Of a DNA stretch of 64,000 bases, positions 1 to 7,957 are shown in pieces. Source of the DNA: Hyphococcus sp. (lineage in GTDB: Bacteria; Pseudomonadota; Alphaproteobacteria; Caulobacterales; Parvularculaceae); the NCBI GenBank assembly GCA_021776415.1, contig JAJFFY010000057.1, positions 1-64,000 on the forward strand. Direction: 5' to 3'. The notes under the pieces were generated by a model, which did no database searches, was not told where the DNA came from, and saw only the letters and a list, made by a program, of their open reading frames with translations. The translations under genes were made by a program, and so were the position numbers. The stretch's first letter is position 1. Each line of letters starts with the position of its first letter.

Positions 1-2
1 CC

Positions 3-269
3 GGAGCGTTCTGGACCGCGCCAAGGGCCAAAGAGCTGGGGCTCATCGACGGAACCGCTCAACTCGGCGATTTTTTACGCGCGCGCTACGGAAAAGATGT
101 TAAGATCAAACGGATTTCGCCCGATAGCGGCGGGCTTTTGAAAAAGCTTCTGTCTGGCGGCGCCCAGAGCACGCTGGGCGAGCTTAGCGTCGGCCGGTCG
201 CTGATCGATGCGGATGCGCTATTGGACGCCGTAGAGCGCCGGTCGGTTTGGGCGCGCTTCGGTCTTTGA
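3..269 (+). CDS. S49 family peptidase (SppA/SohB-like), C-terminal fragment
   Basis: The gene enters from the left edge and only its last 88 residues are visible, read in the frame that starts at base 3. The segment begins GAFWTAPRAKELGLIDG, which is the conserved stretch after the catalytic core in S49 serine peptidases (new cargo site plus A-x-x-x-G-L-I/V-D-G). It is followed by a basic, variable tail with no further transmembrane helix. Family members cleave remnant signal peptides or membrane proteins at the inner membrane. The catalytic Ser and Lys lie outside the window, so activity cannot be judged. The next gene starts 44 bases downstream in the same direction, which suggests one transcript. 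Confidence 0.75.
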   Translation, partial: GAFWTAPRAKELGLIDGTAQLGDFLRARYGKDVKIKRISPDSGGLLKKLLSGGAQSTLGELSVGRSLIDADALLDAVERRSVWARFGL

Positions 270-313
270 AGGTGAGACAGCGACTTTTGGGTTGACGGCA
301 AGGAGATTGATCA

Positions 314-514
314 ATGGGCGCAGTAACCACTTTGGCGGTGACGATTGCAGCGGCTGCCGGCGGCGTGGCGCTGTTTCGTTTTGTAAACCGCCAGCGACGC
401 GAATTTGCGGAAATTTTTAACCAGGCCAAAGCCCGCGCCGGCGGTCCGAGGGATGGCAAAGTGATCGATTATGAGCGCGATCCGGCAAGCGGCGTTTACA
501 AGCCGAAATCCTGA
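314..514 (+). CDS. small single-pass membrane protein, unknown function
   Basis: A 66-residue protein. Residues about 3-22 form a small-residue-rich hydrophobic helix (TTLAVTIAAAAGGVALF), followed by a charged cytoplasmic-looking tail (NRQRREFAEIFNQAKARAGG) ending in a tyrosine/lysine-rich stretch. An AGGAG ribosome-binding site ends about 10 bases before the ATG. It lies directly behind the S49 peptidase gene and is probably co-transcribed with it. I do not recognise the family. Small proteins with one N-terminal helix and an amphipathic tail are often accessory to a membrane partner, but that is only inference. It is supported as a gene by its ribosome-binding site, its spacing and the membrane-helix composition. 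Confidence 0.65.
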   Translation: MGAVTTLAVTIAAAAGGVALFRFVNRQRREFAEIFNQAKARAGGPRDGKVIDYERDPASGVYKPKS

Positions 515-718
515 AACCGGTGGCGTTTCAGTCACGAATATTGCGAGTGATGCACTGCGTTGCGAAATCCAAAAAACACCTAACGCGCTTCCCCAAGCTC
601 TTATAAGCTAAGCGCCTTGCATGCGAATTTTCTCGGCTCGCGAGCAAGTCTGCTGGAACTGTGCTAACAGGACCGTCCCCTGCAGCCGGTGTCGCCGGCA
701 CGCCGCCTCGGAGACCGC

Positions 719-1210
719 GTGGAAAAAATCACTTTTCTCGATCTTGAAGCCTCAGGGCTCGGGCCCTCCTCGTGGCCGATTGAGGTTGGCTGGTGTTTTG
801 ACGGCGGTAAGCCGGAAACCATGCTCATCCACCCCGCTGATGAATGGTCGCGAGAGGCTTGGGACGATCACGCAGCGAGCCTTCATGGGCTGGCCTATGA
901 CGCGCTGAAGGCGTCCGGCCTGCCCATTGACGAGGTCTGTACACGCCTTAATCAGGCGCTTGAGGGCGCGGCTGTTTATTCGGACGCGCCGGACTGGGAC
1001 GGTTTCTGGCTCTATCGACTGTTTGCGGCGGCGCGCGCGCGCCAGTGCTTTTCACTTTGCGATTTTGGCGATTTGCTGTCCGGGCTGCCGCCTCAAACCG
1101 TTGCGGCGGCGGTGGCGGAGGCGAAAATCTCATCGCCGCATCGCCATCGCGCCCGTGAGGATGTTCTTCACATGAAAAAGATTTTTGATCTGGCGACCGC
1201 TGGCTGCTGA
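719..1210 (+). CDS. DEDDh-type 3'-5' exonuclease family protein
   Basis: A 163-residue protein beginning VEKITFLDLEASG. The FLDLEASG motif carries the first Asp and Glu of the DEDD exonuclease active site. YSDAPDWDGFW in the middle supplies an internal Asp, and HRAREDVLHM near the C-terminus is the H-x-A-x-x-D motif that marks the DEDDh subclass. All four acidic residues and the His are therefore present. The protein is short, a bare catalytic domain without polymerase-binding or helicase parts, and the substrate cannot be told. The GTG at 719 is preferred because GGAG lies 5 bases upstream. A longer in-frame GTG at 689 (173 residues) has no clear ribosome-binding site. Confidence 0.75.
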   Translation: MEKITFLDLEASGLGPSSWPIEVGWCFDGGKPETMLIHPADEWSREAWDDHAASLHGLAYDALKASGLPIDEVCTRLNQALEGAAVYSDAPDWDGFWLYRLFAAARARQCFSLCDFGDLLSGLPPQTVAAAVAEAKISSPHRHRAREDVLHMKKIFDLATAGC

Positions 1211-1276
1211 GTGAAATTGATTTCTCTGAGGCGGCGGCGCATTTGAGCTCAACGCAAAGATCGTGAAAAATCTGTG

Positions 1277-2167
1277 ATGAACGAGAATACAATGAATGTG
1301 ACCACGGGTGGTTCTGGACCCGTTCGATTTCAGATTGCATGCGCTGGCGGCGTGCTGGCCGGATGGCGTTGGCCGAATGATGGCGCGCCGCCGTTGTTGT
1401 TCTGCCATGCGACCGGGTTTTGCGCCTCCGTATACAAACAAATGTTGCATCGATTAAGCGACCAATTTGATATTTTTGCGCTCGATATGCGCGGTCATGG
1501 CAGGACCCGGCTTGCGGCCGCCCCGGAGGCTTTGCGCTCGTGGAATACTTACGCCGATGATGTCGTCGAGTTTTTAAACCTTGGGGCCCGCAGCGGCTGG
1601 ACCCTCGCCGGTCACTCCATGGGCGGCGTTGTTGTTACTATGGCGGCGCGCGGCCGCGATGATATTGCCGCAATTGCGCTGATAGAACCGGTGGCGATGC
1701 CGCCGGCGATGGCGCTGGTCGTGCGCACCCCGATTTGGCCATGGCTAGCGCGGCGCTTTTCGCTGGCGCGGCTGGCGCGGCGGCGGCGGTCGCAATGGCC
1801 GGCGCGAGCAGATGTGGCGGCGGCCTATGGGCGCAAGCCGGTGTTTCGAAACTGGGCGCCGGGGGTGCTGGATGACTATCTCGAAGATGGTTTAGCGGAT
1901 GAGGATGGGGGCGTGCGCCTCGCTTGCGCGCCGGCCTGGGAGGCTGCGACGTTCCAGGCGCATGATAATGATTTCTGGGGGGCGGTGCGCGCTGCCGCCG
2001 CCCCGGTCCGCGTGCTCGCCGCTGACCATAAATCATCCACCGTTTGGGCGCATGCCCGGCGGCGATTTGAGCGTATTGGCGCTCCGGTGACGCTCCAGGC
2101 CGGAGTTTCGCACCTGATTGCGATGGAAAGGCCCGATTTGGCGGCCCAATTCGTCGCAGGTGAGTAA
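1277..2167 (+). CDS. alpha/beta hydrolase
   Basis: A 296-residue alpha/beta-hydrolase-fold protein. The oxyanion region is seen as FCHATGFCASVY (about residue 43). The strand-4 motif ALDMRGHGRTR follows, then the nucleophile elbow AGHSMGG with Ser at about 114. The catalytic His is probably in GVSHLIAMERPD near the C-terminus. There is no signal peptide, so it should be cytoplasmic. Substrate is unknown; the fold covers esterases, lipases, haloperoxidases and C-C hydrolases. The first in-frame start is a GTG at 1274, immediately followed by the ATG chosen here; neither has a strong ribosome-binding site. The middle of the protein is rich in Arg/Ala repeats (LARRFSLARLARRRR), probably in the lid region. 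Confidence 0.85.
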   Translation: MNENTMNVTTGGSGPVRFQIACAGGVLAGWRWPNDGAPPLLFCHATGFCASVYKQMLHRLSDQFDIFALDMRGHGRTRLAAAPEALRSWNTYADDVVEFLNLGARSGWTLAGHSMGGVVVTMAARGRDDIAAIALIEPVAMPPAMALVVRTPIWPWLARRFSLARLARRRRSQWPARADVAAAYGRKPVFRNWAPGVLDDYLEDGLADEDGGVRLACAPAWEAATFQAHDNDFWGAVRAAAAPVRVLAADHKSSTVWAHARRRFERIGAPVTLQAGVSHLIAMERPDLAAQFVAGE

Positions 2168-2305
2168 CAGAAGGCCTAAAATCTGGACCTTTGGTGATTG
2201 AAGGCTTGGACCTGGCAAGCCTTTTTGCTAAGCGTGCCGCTAAATTTCATGACGGTCGGTTAGGGACGACGACGCCGTCGAATTAGAAAGACAGAAAGGT
2301 TTACC

Positions 2306-3097
2306 ATGGCTGAGACGGTTAATACGCCAGAGCTGACAGGAAATATGTTCCTGTTTGAGCGCCCCGAGCTGATGAACAAAGAAACCCACAGCGGGCTCGG
2401 ATTTCATCAGACTGAGAAAAATTACGACTATTGCGCAAAAGCACGGGCCATTCCGATCACCGTTTCGGAAATAATACCGGCGATGAAAGATTACCCGATT
2501 ATTTTTGGGAACCTCGAAAATCCGGCGCCGCTGGCCATTGTGGGCATGGTCGATGACGTTAACCTTTTTGTCGATGAAGAAGGCAACTGGGATACAGCTA
2601 CATATATCCCGGGCTATGTGCGCCGCTATCCGTTTGGCGTCGCTTCGGGAGATGGCGGCGAGCGCCTGGCGATCGTCATCGACACCGCTTATGAAGGTTT
2701 GAAGGAGGGCGGCCAATTCCCGCTCTTTGAAAATGGCGCGCCGAGCACATCGACCCAGCAGGCGATTGAATTTTGTAAAGCCTTTGAACAGGATCGTGTT
2801 GTAACCAGCGGCTATGGCGAGCGCCTTAAACAGTTCGACCTAATCCGGGCTCAGTCTGCACAGTTTACTCCGCAAGGCGCTACCGAGCCGGTGAACTTTG
2901 CCGAATATTACGGTGTTGACGAAAAGATACTCCAGGAGCTTAGCGATGAGCAGTTTCTTGAGTTGCGCAAAGCCGGGGTCTTGCCGCTGGTTTATGCGAT
3001 GTTGATGTCGATGAGCAACTGGCGCAACCTTCTGCAGCGCCGGGCGCGTCGGTATAACATGACCGAAACTGAGATATTAAACCCAGCCATCAACTAG
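2306..3097 (+). CDS. SapC family protein
   Basis: A 263-residue soluble protein that matches the SapC family (PF07277) along its whole length. Characteristic stretches are YIPGYVRRYPFG, the Leu/Ile-rich core after it, and the conserved C-terminal segment in which a Leu-rich region ends with an MSNWRNLLQRRA helix. The family was named from a gene near surface-layer protein export genes, but its biochemical role is not established and there is no signal peptide here. The gene has its own leader (about 140 bases after the hydrolase) and is followed by a strong rho-independent terminator, so it is probably a single-gene unit. Confidence 0.85.
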   Translation: MAETVNTPELTGNMFLFERPELMNKETHSGLGFHQTEKNYDYCAKARAIPITVSEIIPAMKDYPIIFGNLENPAPLAIVGMVDDVNLFVDEEGNWDTATYIPGYVRRYPFGVASGDGGERLAIVIDTAYEGLKEGGQFPLFENGAPSTSTQQAIEFCKAFEQDRVVTSGYGERLKQFDLIRAQSAQFTPQGATEPVNFAEYYGVDEKILQELSDEQFLELRKAGVLPLVYAMLMSMSNWRNLLQRRARRYNMTETEILNPAIN

Positions 3098-3134
3098 AGC
3101 TGGATGGCGCTCGATCCAACGGGCATGAGTTTGA

Positions 3135-3174
3135 GAGGCCGGCCGCCAATAAGGGCGCGTCCGGCCTCTTTTTT
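3135..3174 (+). terminator. rho-independent terminator after the SapC gene
   Basis: An 8-base perfect inverted repeat (GAGGCCGG at 3135-3142 and CCGGCCTC at 3161-3168) is followed at once by six T residues. It lies 37 bases after the SapC stop codon and before the DsbD-like gene, separating the two transcription units. Confidence 0.85.
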
Positions 3175-3185
3175 GGTCACAATCG

Positions 3186-3204
3186 CTAGAGCAGGCGCAT
3201 TCCG
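3186..3204. repeat. possible fragment of the dispersed palindromic repeat
   Basis: The stretch starting CTAGAGCAGG and continuing CGCATTC closely matches the left arm of the repeat at 58018 (TAGAGCAGG, then ATCGCATT). The right arm and the GCTCTAG end are absent, so at most this is a decayed half-copy. It sits between the SapC terminator and the DsbD-like gene. Confidence 0.35.
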
Positions 3205-3253
3205 GCGTGAATATTCATTGGCGCGAAGCAATTGCGCGGCTAGTTAGGGCGGC

Positions 3254-5362
3254 ATGATGTTACGCCTGTTTCAGCTTCTGATTGTCGCCGCCGTTCTCGT
3301 CGCTGTTTTGGCCACGGGCGGCCCGGCATGGGCCGATGCCGAGGTCCGGACCGAATATACCCAAACCCGGATCATTCCCGAGCGCGAAGGATTTGCGCCC
3401 GGCGAGACGACCTGGTTTGCAGTGGATCAAAAAGTTATCGACGGCTGGCATGTGTTCTGGAAAAATCCGGGCGATGCTGGCCTGCCGCTGGCGCTGGACT
3501 GGACATTGCCGGGCGGCTTCGAGGTCGGTGAAATTCTCCACCCGGTCCCGCAATTCATCCCTGTCGGTCCGCTTGCGAGTTTTGCCCATGAGGGCGCGCC
3601 AGTTTTTCTGGTCAGCGTCACTGCGCCCACGGACGCCGTCTCGGGCGAGACCGTCGATATCATTATCAATGCTTTGTGGCAGGCTTGCGAGGAAATTTGC
3701 GTCCCGGAAGAAACCCGGTTTGAATTTTCTGTGTCGATCCTGGCCGCCGCCGAAATTCGTAGTGAGACAGCTTTATTGTTCGCCCGCGCCCGCGCGGCGT
3801 TGCCGGTCGCTATGGACAAAGCCGCGCGCTTTGAGCGCCGCGGCGGCGCTTATGTGCTGACCATTGACAATTGGGACGGCGCAGCGCCAGCGGACGCATT
3901 CTTTTTCCCGGGGCCGGAGGGATTGATTACGCCCGCCGCTGCGCAAACCATAAGTCTGACGGATGGCGCTTTGACGGTGTCGATGGAGCCGGGCTGGACC
4001 GATACGGGCGAAGCTAAGACGGTGGATGGGGTCCTCGCCTATGGGCGCGCTGACGGCGCTCGGGCGGGCTATCAAATTTCTGCAGCGATCACTGGGTCCT
4101 TGGCGCCGCCGCCGGACATTCTTGTGCGCGCCGCCAACACAAATGTCGCCCTGTTGCTGGTGATGGCGTTTTTCGGCGGGCTGATATTGAACGCCATGCC
4201 ATGCGTCTTCCCGATCATCTTCATCAAGGCTGCGGCGCTTATGCAGAGCGCCAAGGAAGACCGCACTATTGTGCGCGCCCACGGCCTCCTGTTTACGGCT
4301 GGCGTGCTTGCGACATTCATCTTCATGGGCGGTCTTTTGCTGGCTTTACGCGCTGGCGGCGAGGAGCTTGGTTGGGGTTTTCATCTTCAATCACCACCGG
4401 TGGTCGGGCTATCCGCCTACGTTCTTTTCCTTGTCGGCCTTAATCTTGCCGGGTTGTTTTCGGTTGGTGAAAATATTGCTGGCGCCGGCCAAAGCCTCAC
4501 TCAAAAGCGCGGCTCGATGGGCGCGTTTTTTACCGGCGCCCTCGCGGTCGTCGTCGCCGCGCCTTGCATCGGCCCGCTGTTGAGCGCGCCCATGGGGGCG
4601 GCGCTGGTGCAACCGCCGGCGATTGGCATGGCGATTTTTATCCTGATGGGGCTCGGACTTGCCGCGCCCTATCTGGCGCTGTCTTTTTCACCGGCGCTTG
4701 GCCGATATCTACCCAAGCCCGGCGAGTGGATGGTGGTTTTAAAACAGGCGCTGTCATTCCCGGTATTTGCAGCGGCGGCCTATTTCCTCTGGGTGTTTTC
4801 CCGTCAGACCAGCGATGGCGGGCTTGCGACGCTGCTCTTTGGCGCCATCCTGCTGGCGCTGGCGGCGTGGTTGTTTGAGCTTAGCAAGGGTGACGGCCGT
4901 CGGGCGATGGTCTTGCGCGCGGCTTCGGCCGTTTCAGCGGTGTTGGCGATTGCGCCGCTCACCCGGATTGAAGCCGCCGCCGTCACCAGCACGCAAGCCA
5001 GCAGCGCTTACGGCGCCATTGAGACCGAGCCCTATAGCGATGAAACGCTCGCAAACTATCGCGCCGCCGGTGCGCCGGTGTTTATCGATTTTACCGCGGC
5101 ATGGTGTGTGACCTGCCAGTTCAACAAAATGACGGCGCTCAAAAATAACGATGTTGTCGATGCGTTTAAGCGCACTGGCACGGTGTTTCTGGTCGCCGAC
5201 TGGACCGTACGCGATCCTGAAATCACCAAAGCGTTGCAGGCCTATGGCGTCAGCGGCGTGCCGCTTTATGTGTATTATCCGCCAGGCGGCCAGGCGCAAA
5301 TTTTGCCCCAGACCCTGAGCCGCAAGGTTCTGTTGAAGGCGCTGGGCGACGCGGATCAGTGA
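3254..5362 (+). CDS. DsbD/ScsB-type protein-disulfide reductase (thiol:disulfide interchange)
   Basis: A 702-residue inner-membrane protein that carries reducing equivalents from cytoplasmic thioredoxin to the periplasm. Order of parts: signal sequence (about 1-27); a large periplasmic domain of the ScsB/DsbD-N type with a Cys pair (QACEEIC, about residues 147-151); a membrane domain of about eight helices with the two redox Cys in NAMPCVFP and APCIGP; and a C-terminal thioredoxin domain with WCVTC (Cys 618 and 621). All three Cys pairs are present, so the relay looks complete. The long N-terminal domain is closer to ScsB than to E. coli DsbD. AGGG lies 5 bases before the ATG. Likely clients are periplasmic isomerases or cytochrome maturation factors; none is encoded nearby. 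Confidence 0.88.
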   Translation: MMLRLFQLLIVAAVLVAVLATGGPAWADAEVRTEYTQTRIIPEREGFAPGETTWFAVDQKVIDGWHVFWKNPGDAGLPLALDWTLPGGFEVGEILHPVPQFIPVGPLASFAHEGAPVFLVSVTAPTDAVSGETVDIIINALWQACEEICVPEETRFEFSVSILAAAEIRSETALLFARARAALPVAMDKAARFERRGGAYVLTIDNWDGAAPADAFFFPGPEGLITPAAAQTISLTDGALTVSMEPGWTDTGEAKTVDGVLAYGRADGARAGYQISAAITGSLAPPPDILVRAANTNVALLLVMAFFGGLILNAMPCVFPIIFIKAAALMQSAKEDRTIVRAHGLLFTAGVLATFIFMGGLLLALRAGGEELGWGFHLQSPPVVGLSAYVLFLVGLNLAGLFSVGENIAGAGQSLTQKRGSMGAFFTGALAVVVAAPCIGPLLSAPMGAALVQPPAIGMAIFILMGLGLAAPYLALSFSPALGRYLPKPGEWMVVLKQALSFPVFAAAAYFLWVFSRQTSDGGLATLLFGAILLALAAWLFELSKGDGRRAMVLRAASAVSAVLAIAPLTRIEAAAVTSTQASSAYGAIETEPYSDETLANYRAAGAPVFIDFTAAWCVTCQFNKMTALKNNDVVDAFKRTGTVFLVADWTVRDPEITKALQAYGVSGVPLYVYYPPGGQAQILPQTLSRKVLLKALGDADQ

Positions 5363-5544
5363 GGGCTGGGCCAGCTGGCGTTGGCTGACGGCTTTTCTCC
5401 AGCAGACATCACCATGGTTGACGCCTCTGCCCGGCGCTCCGCCTCCATCGCCTTTGCGCCGAAAATGACGCAAACAGCGGCAATCGCCGCAACGCTTGAG
5501 ATGATGCGTTTAGCGAGTTTCATGGAGGGAGTTTTGGAGGCCAT
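5356..5544 (-). CDS. possible small membrane or secreted protein
   Basis: A 62-codon reading frame convergent with the DsbD-like gene, overlapping its last bases. After MKLAKR comes a hydrophobic stretch (IISSVAAIAAVCVIFGA) typical of a signal or membrane helix, then a short charged and polar tail. It occupies most of the otherwise empty 270 bases before pgi. There is no convincing ribosome-binding site before either candidate ATG and I recognise no family, so it may be a chance frame. Confidence 0.3.
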   Translation of the reverse strand: MASKTPSMKLAKRIISSVAAIAAVCVIFGAKAMEAERRAEASTMVMSAGEKPSANASWPSPH

Positions 5545-5634
5545 ATTAGAGTGAATATACGTTCATCGTTAAAACGCATTGAGGGCGGCGTTTAAAATCT
5601 CTATCAAATGCCGACAATTCACAAAGGCCCGCCC

Positions 5635-7299
5635 ATGACCGGAATTTCTTCAACGCCGCAATGGAAAGCATTAGAAGCTGACGCCGCCAAGTTGACACGC
5701 GTTCCGATGCGGGACCTGTTTGAAGGCGATGCGGGTCGCTTTGGACGCTATTCGATAGAGGCGGCGGGGCTGTTTCTCGATTACTCCAAGAACAAACTCA
5801 CTGATGAGGTCGTCGACCACCTGCTGGCGCTTGCCGTGGCGGCGGATGTCGAGGGGCGCCGCGCGGCGATGTTTGCCGGCGAGGCGATTAATGCGACGGA
5901 AGACCGCGCCGTCTTACATGTGGCGCTGCGTGCGGCCGCGACGGACGCCTACAGCACGGCGGGCGAGGATGTCTCGGCAGCGGTGCGCGCTGAGCTGAAA
6001 AAGATGAAGGGCTTTTGCGGCCGCATCCATCAAGGCGTATTTAAAGGCTATAGCGGCAAGGCGCTCGATACCGTCGTCAATATAGGCATTGGCGGCTCGG
6101 ATCTCGGACCGCAAATGGCGGTCGCGGCGTTGCAGCCATTTTGGCTCGGCGGCCGACGGACGTTTTTTGTCTCCAATGTTGATGGCCAACATCTCGCTGC
6201 TGTGCTGGACGAGGTCGATCCCGAACGCACGCTGTTCATTATTGCATCGAAAACATTCACCACCCAGGAAACCATGACCAACGCAAAAAGTGCGCGGGCA
6301 TGGTTTTTGGAAAATGGCGGCGGCGAAGGCGATATCGCAAAGCACTTCGTCGCCTTGTCGACCAATACCGAGGCCGTCGCTGCATTCGGTATCGATAAGG
6401 AGAATATGTTCCAGTTCTGGAACTGGGTCGGCGGGCGTTATTCTCTGTGGTCGGCGATCGGTCTTTCCATCGCCTTGCAGGTCGGGTTCCACAATTTCGA
6501 AAAACTGCTTGCCGGCGCGCGGCGCATGGACGAACATTTCAAAACCGCGCCGCTGGCGCAAAACATGCCGGTGATGCTGGCGTTGATCTGCGTCTGGAAC
6601 CGCAATTTTATCGGCGCCAGCGCTCACGCCATTTTGCCCTATGATCAGCATCTGGCAAGACTGCCGGCCTATCTGCAACAAGCGGATATGGAATCAAACG
6701 GCAAACGTGTCGGGGCCGATGGCTCTGTAGTCGCCCATGCCACCGGCCCGGTCCTGTTCGGCGAGCCCGGCACAAACGGTCAGCATGCGTTCTACCAGCT
6801 GTTGCACCAGGGAACCGATATCGTGTCGGCCGACTTCATCGCGCCGGCGATCAGCCAGCGCGCGCTTGGCGATCATCACGAAAAGCTGCTGTCGAATTTT
6901 CTGGCGCAGACTGAAGCGTTGATGCGCGGTAAAACGGAAGCGGAAGTTCGCGATGAACTTAGCCGTGAAAGCAAGACCAACGCCGAGATTAATGCGCTCG
7001 CCCCCCACAAGGTTTTTCCCGGTGATCGCCCGACCAACTCGATCTTGATGGAAAGGCTCGAGCCGGAAACCCTTGGCGGGCTGATTGCGCTTTATGAGCA
7101 CAAGATATTTGTCGAGGGCGTAGTCTGGGGGATTAATTCCTTTGACCAGTGGGGGGTTGAGCTGGGCAAGGTATTGGCGAGAGAAATCCTGCCGGAAATT
7201 GCCGCTGCTGGTGAAGAAAAACCACAAGCTAAAGCGCATGATGCGTCAACAAACGGTCTGATTAACAAGATCAATGCAATCCGCCGTAAGGGCGGATGA
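5635..7299 (+). CDS. pgi: glucose-6-phosphate isomerase
   Basis: A 554-residue enzyme interconverting glucose 6-phosphate and fructose 6-phosphate in the cytoplasm, for glycolysis, gluconeogenesis or hexose entry to the pentose phosphate and Entner-Doudoroff routes. Both family signatures are visible: GGRYSLWSAIGL (about residue 260) and DQWGVELGK (about 500). The sugar-phosphate loop GIGGSDLGP and the active-site segment GTNGQHAFYQLLHQG also match. Length equals the proteobacterial type. The ATG at 5635 (MTGISST) is chosen because AAAGG stands 8 bases before it; an upstream ATG at 5608 lacks a ribosome-binding site. The secreted cyclophilin gene follows closely and may be co-transcribed. Confidence 0.96.
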   Translation: MTGISSTPQWKALEADAAKLTRVPMRDLFEGDAGRFGRYSIEAAGLFLDYSKNKLTDEVVDHLLALAVAADVEGRRAAMFAGEAINATEDRAVLHVALRAAATDAYSTAGEDVSAAVRAELKKMKGFCGRIHQGVFKGYSGKALDTVVNIGIGGSDLGPQMAVAALQPFWLGGRRTFFVSNVDGQHLAAVLDEVDPERTLFIIASKTFTTQETMTNAKSARAWFLENGGGEGDIAKHFVALSTNTEAVAAFGIDKENMFQFWNWVGGRYSLWSAIGLSIALQVGFHNFEKLLAGARRMDEHFKTAPLAQNMPVMLALICVWNRNFIGASAHAILPYDQHLARLPAYLQQADMESNGKRVGADGSVVAHATGPVLFGEPGTNGQHAFYQLLHQGTDIVSADFIAPAISQRALGDHHEKLLSNFLAQTEALMRGKTEAEVRDELSRESKTNAEINALAPHKVFPGDRPTNSILMERLEPETLGGLIALYEHKIFVEGVVWGINSFDQWGVELGKVLAREILPEIAAAGEEKPQAKAHDASTNGLINKINAIRRKGG

Positions 7300-7324
7300 C
7301 AACCTGACCAAACAGGTAATCGAA

Positions 7325-7912
7325 ATGCCAAAACTTATCGCCACGATCGTTTTATTCTTTCTTGCTGTCGCGCCCGCCTTCGCTGCTGACGCAACCTACG
7401 CCAAAATCCAAACTTCGATGGGCGACATCGTGGTTGAGCTCTATGCCGATAAAACTCCAGCAAGCGCCGCGAACTTTTTGCAATACGCCAGGAGCGGGCA
7501 TTACGATCGGACGATTTTTCATCGTGTGGTGAAAGGCTATGTCATACAGGGCGGCGGCTACTCGAAATATTTTAACGAGCGCAGCCCTCGCGATCCGATT
7601 GCCTATGAGGGCGATAACGGGCTGAAAAATATCCGCGGAACCATCGCCATGGCCCGCGGCGACGAGCCGGACAGCGCCCAGGCGCAATGGTTTATCAATC
7701 TGCGCGACAATCCGGAACTCGATCACCGCGTCACCGATCTCGGACCCATCTACGGCTATACGGTGTTCGGACGGGTGGTTGAGGGCATGGATGTCGCCGA
7801 TGCGATTGGCGCGGTGGAGACCGGCGAGGGTGGGTCCTTCGATGCCGAGGTTCCGCTGGAGCCGATTGTGATATTGCGCGTAGATGGGGTGGAGCCGCCG
7901 CCGGGCGAGTAG
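7325..7912 (+). CDS. secreted peptidyl-prolyl cis-trans isomerase, cyclophilin type
   Basis: A 195-residue protein with a Sec signal peptide (MPKLIATIVLFFLAVAPAFA, cleavage after AFA), so the mature enzyme should act in the periplasm on folding of exported proteins. The cyclophilin fold is clear: TSMGDIVVELYADKTPASAANF, then HRVVKGYVIQGGGY (active-site Phe/Arg region), and ARGDEPDSAQAQWFINL with the conserved Gln and Phe. The Pro/Gly-rich C-terminal end has no extra domain. It resembles PpiA. The ATG at 7325 is preferred because it gives a complete signal peptide; an in-frame start at 7274 would place it inside the end of pgi. Confidence 0.92.
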   Translation: MPKLIATIVLFFLAVAPAFAADATYAKIQTSMGDIVVELYADKTPASAANFLQYARSGHYDRTIFHRVVKGYVIQGGGYSKYFNERSPRDPIAYEGDNGLKNIRGTIAMARGDEPDSAQAQWFINLRDNPELDHRVTDLGPIYGYTVFGRVVEGMDVADAIGAVETGEGGSFDAEVPLEPIVILRVDGVEPPPGE

Positions 7913-7957
7913 CCGTCACGCATTGCCCCCCAACTCGGCATCGGCTATCTCCCGCTT

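Noticed and set aside
5914-6681. A 255-codon minus-strand frame inside pgi
   Set aside because: pgi is unambiguous on the other strand; the frame has no recognisable domain and no ribosome-binding site.
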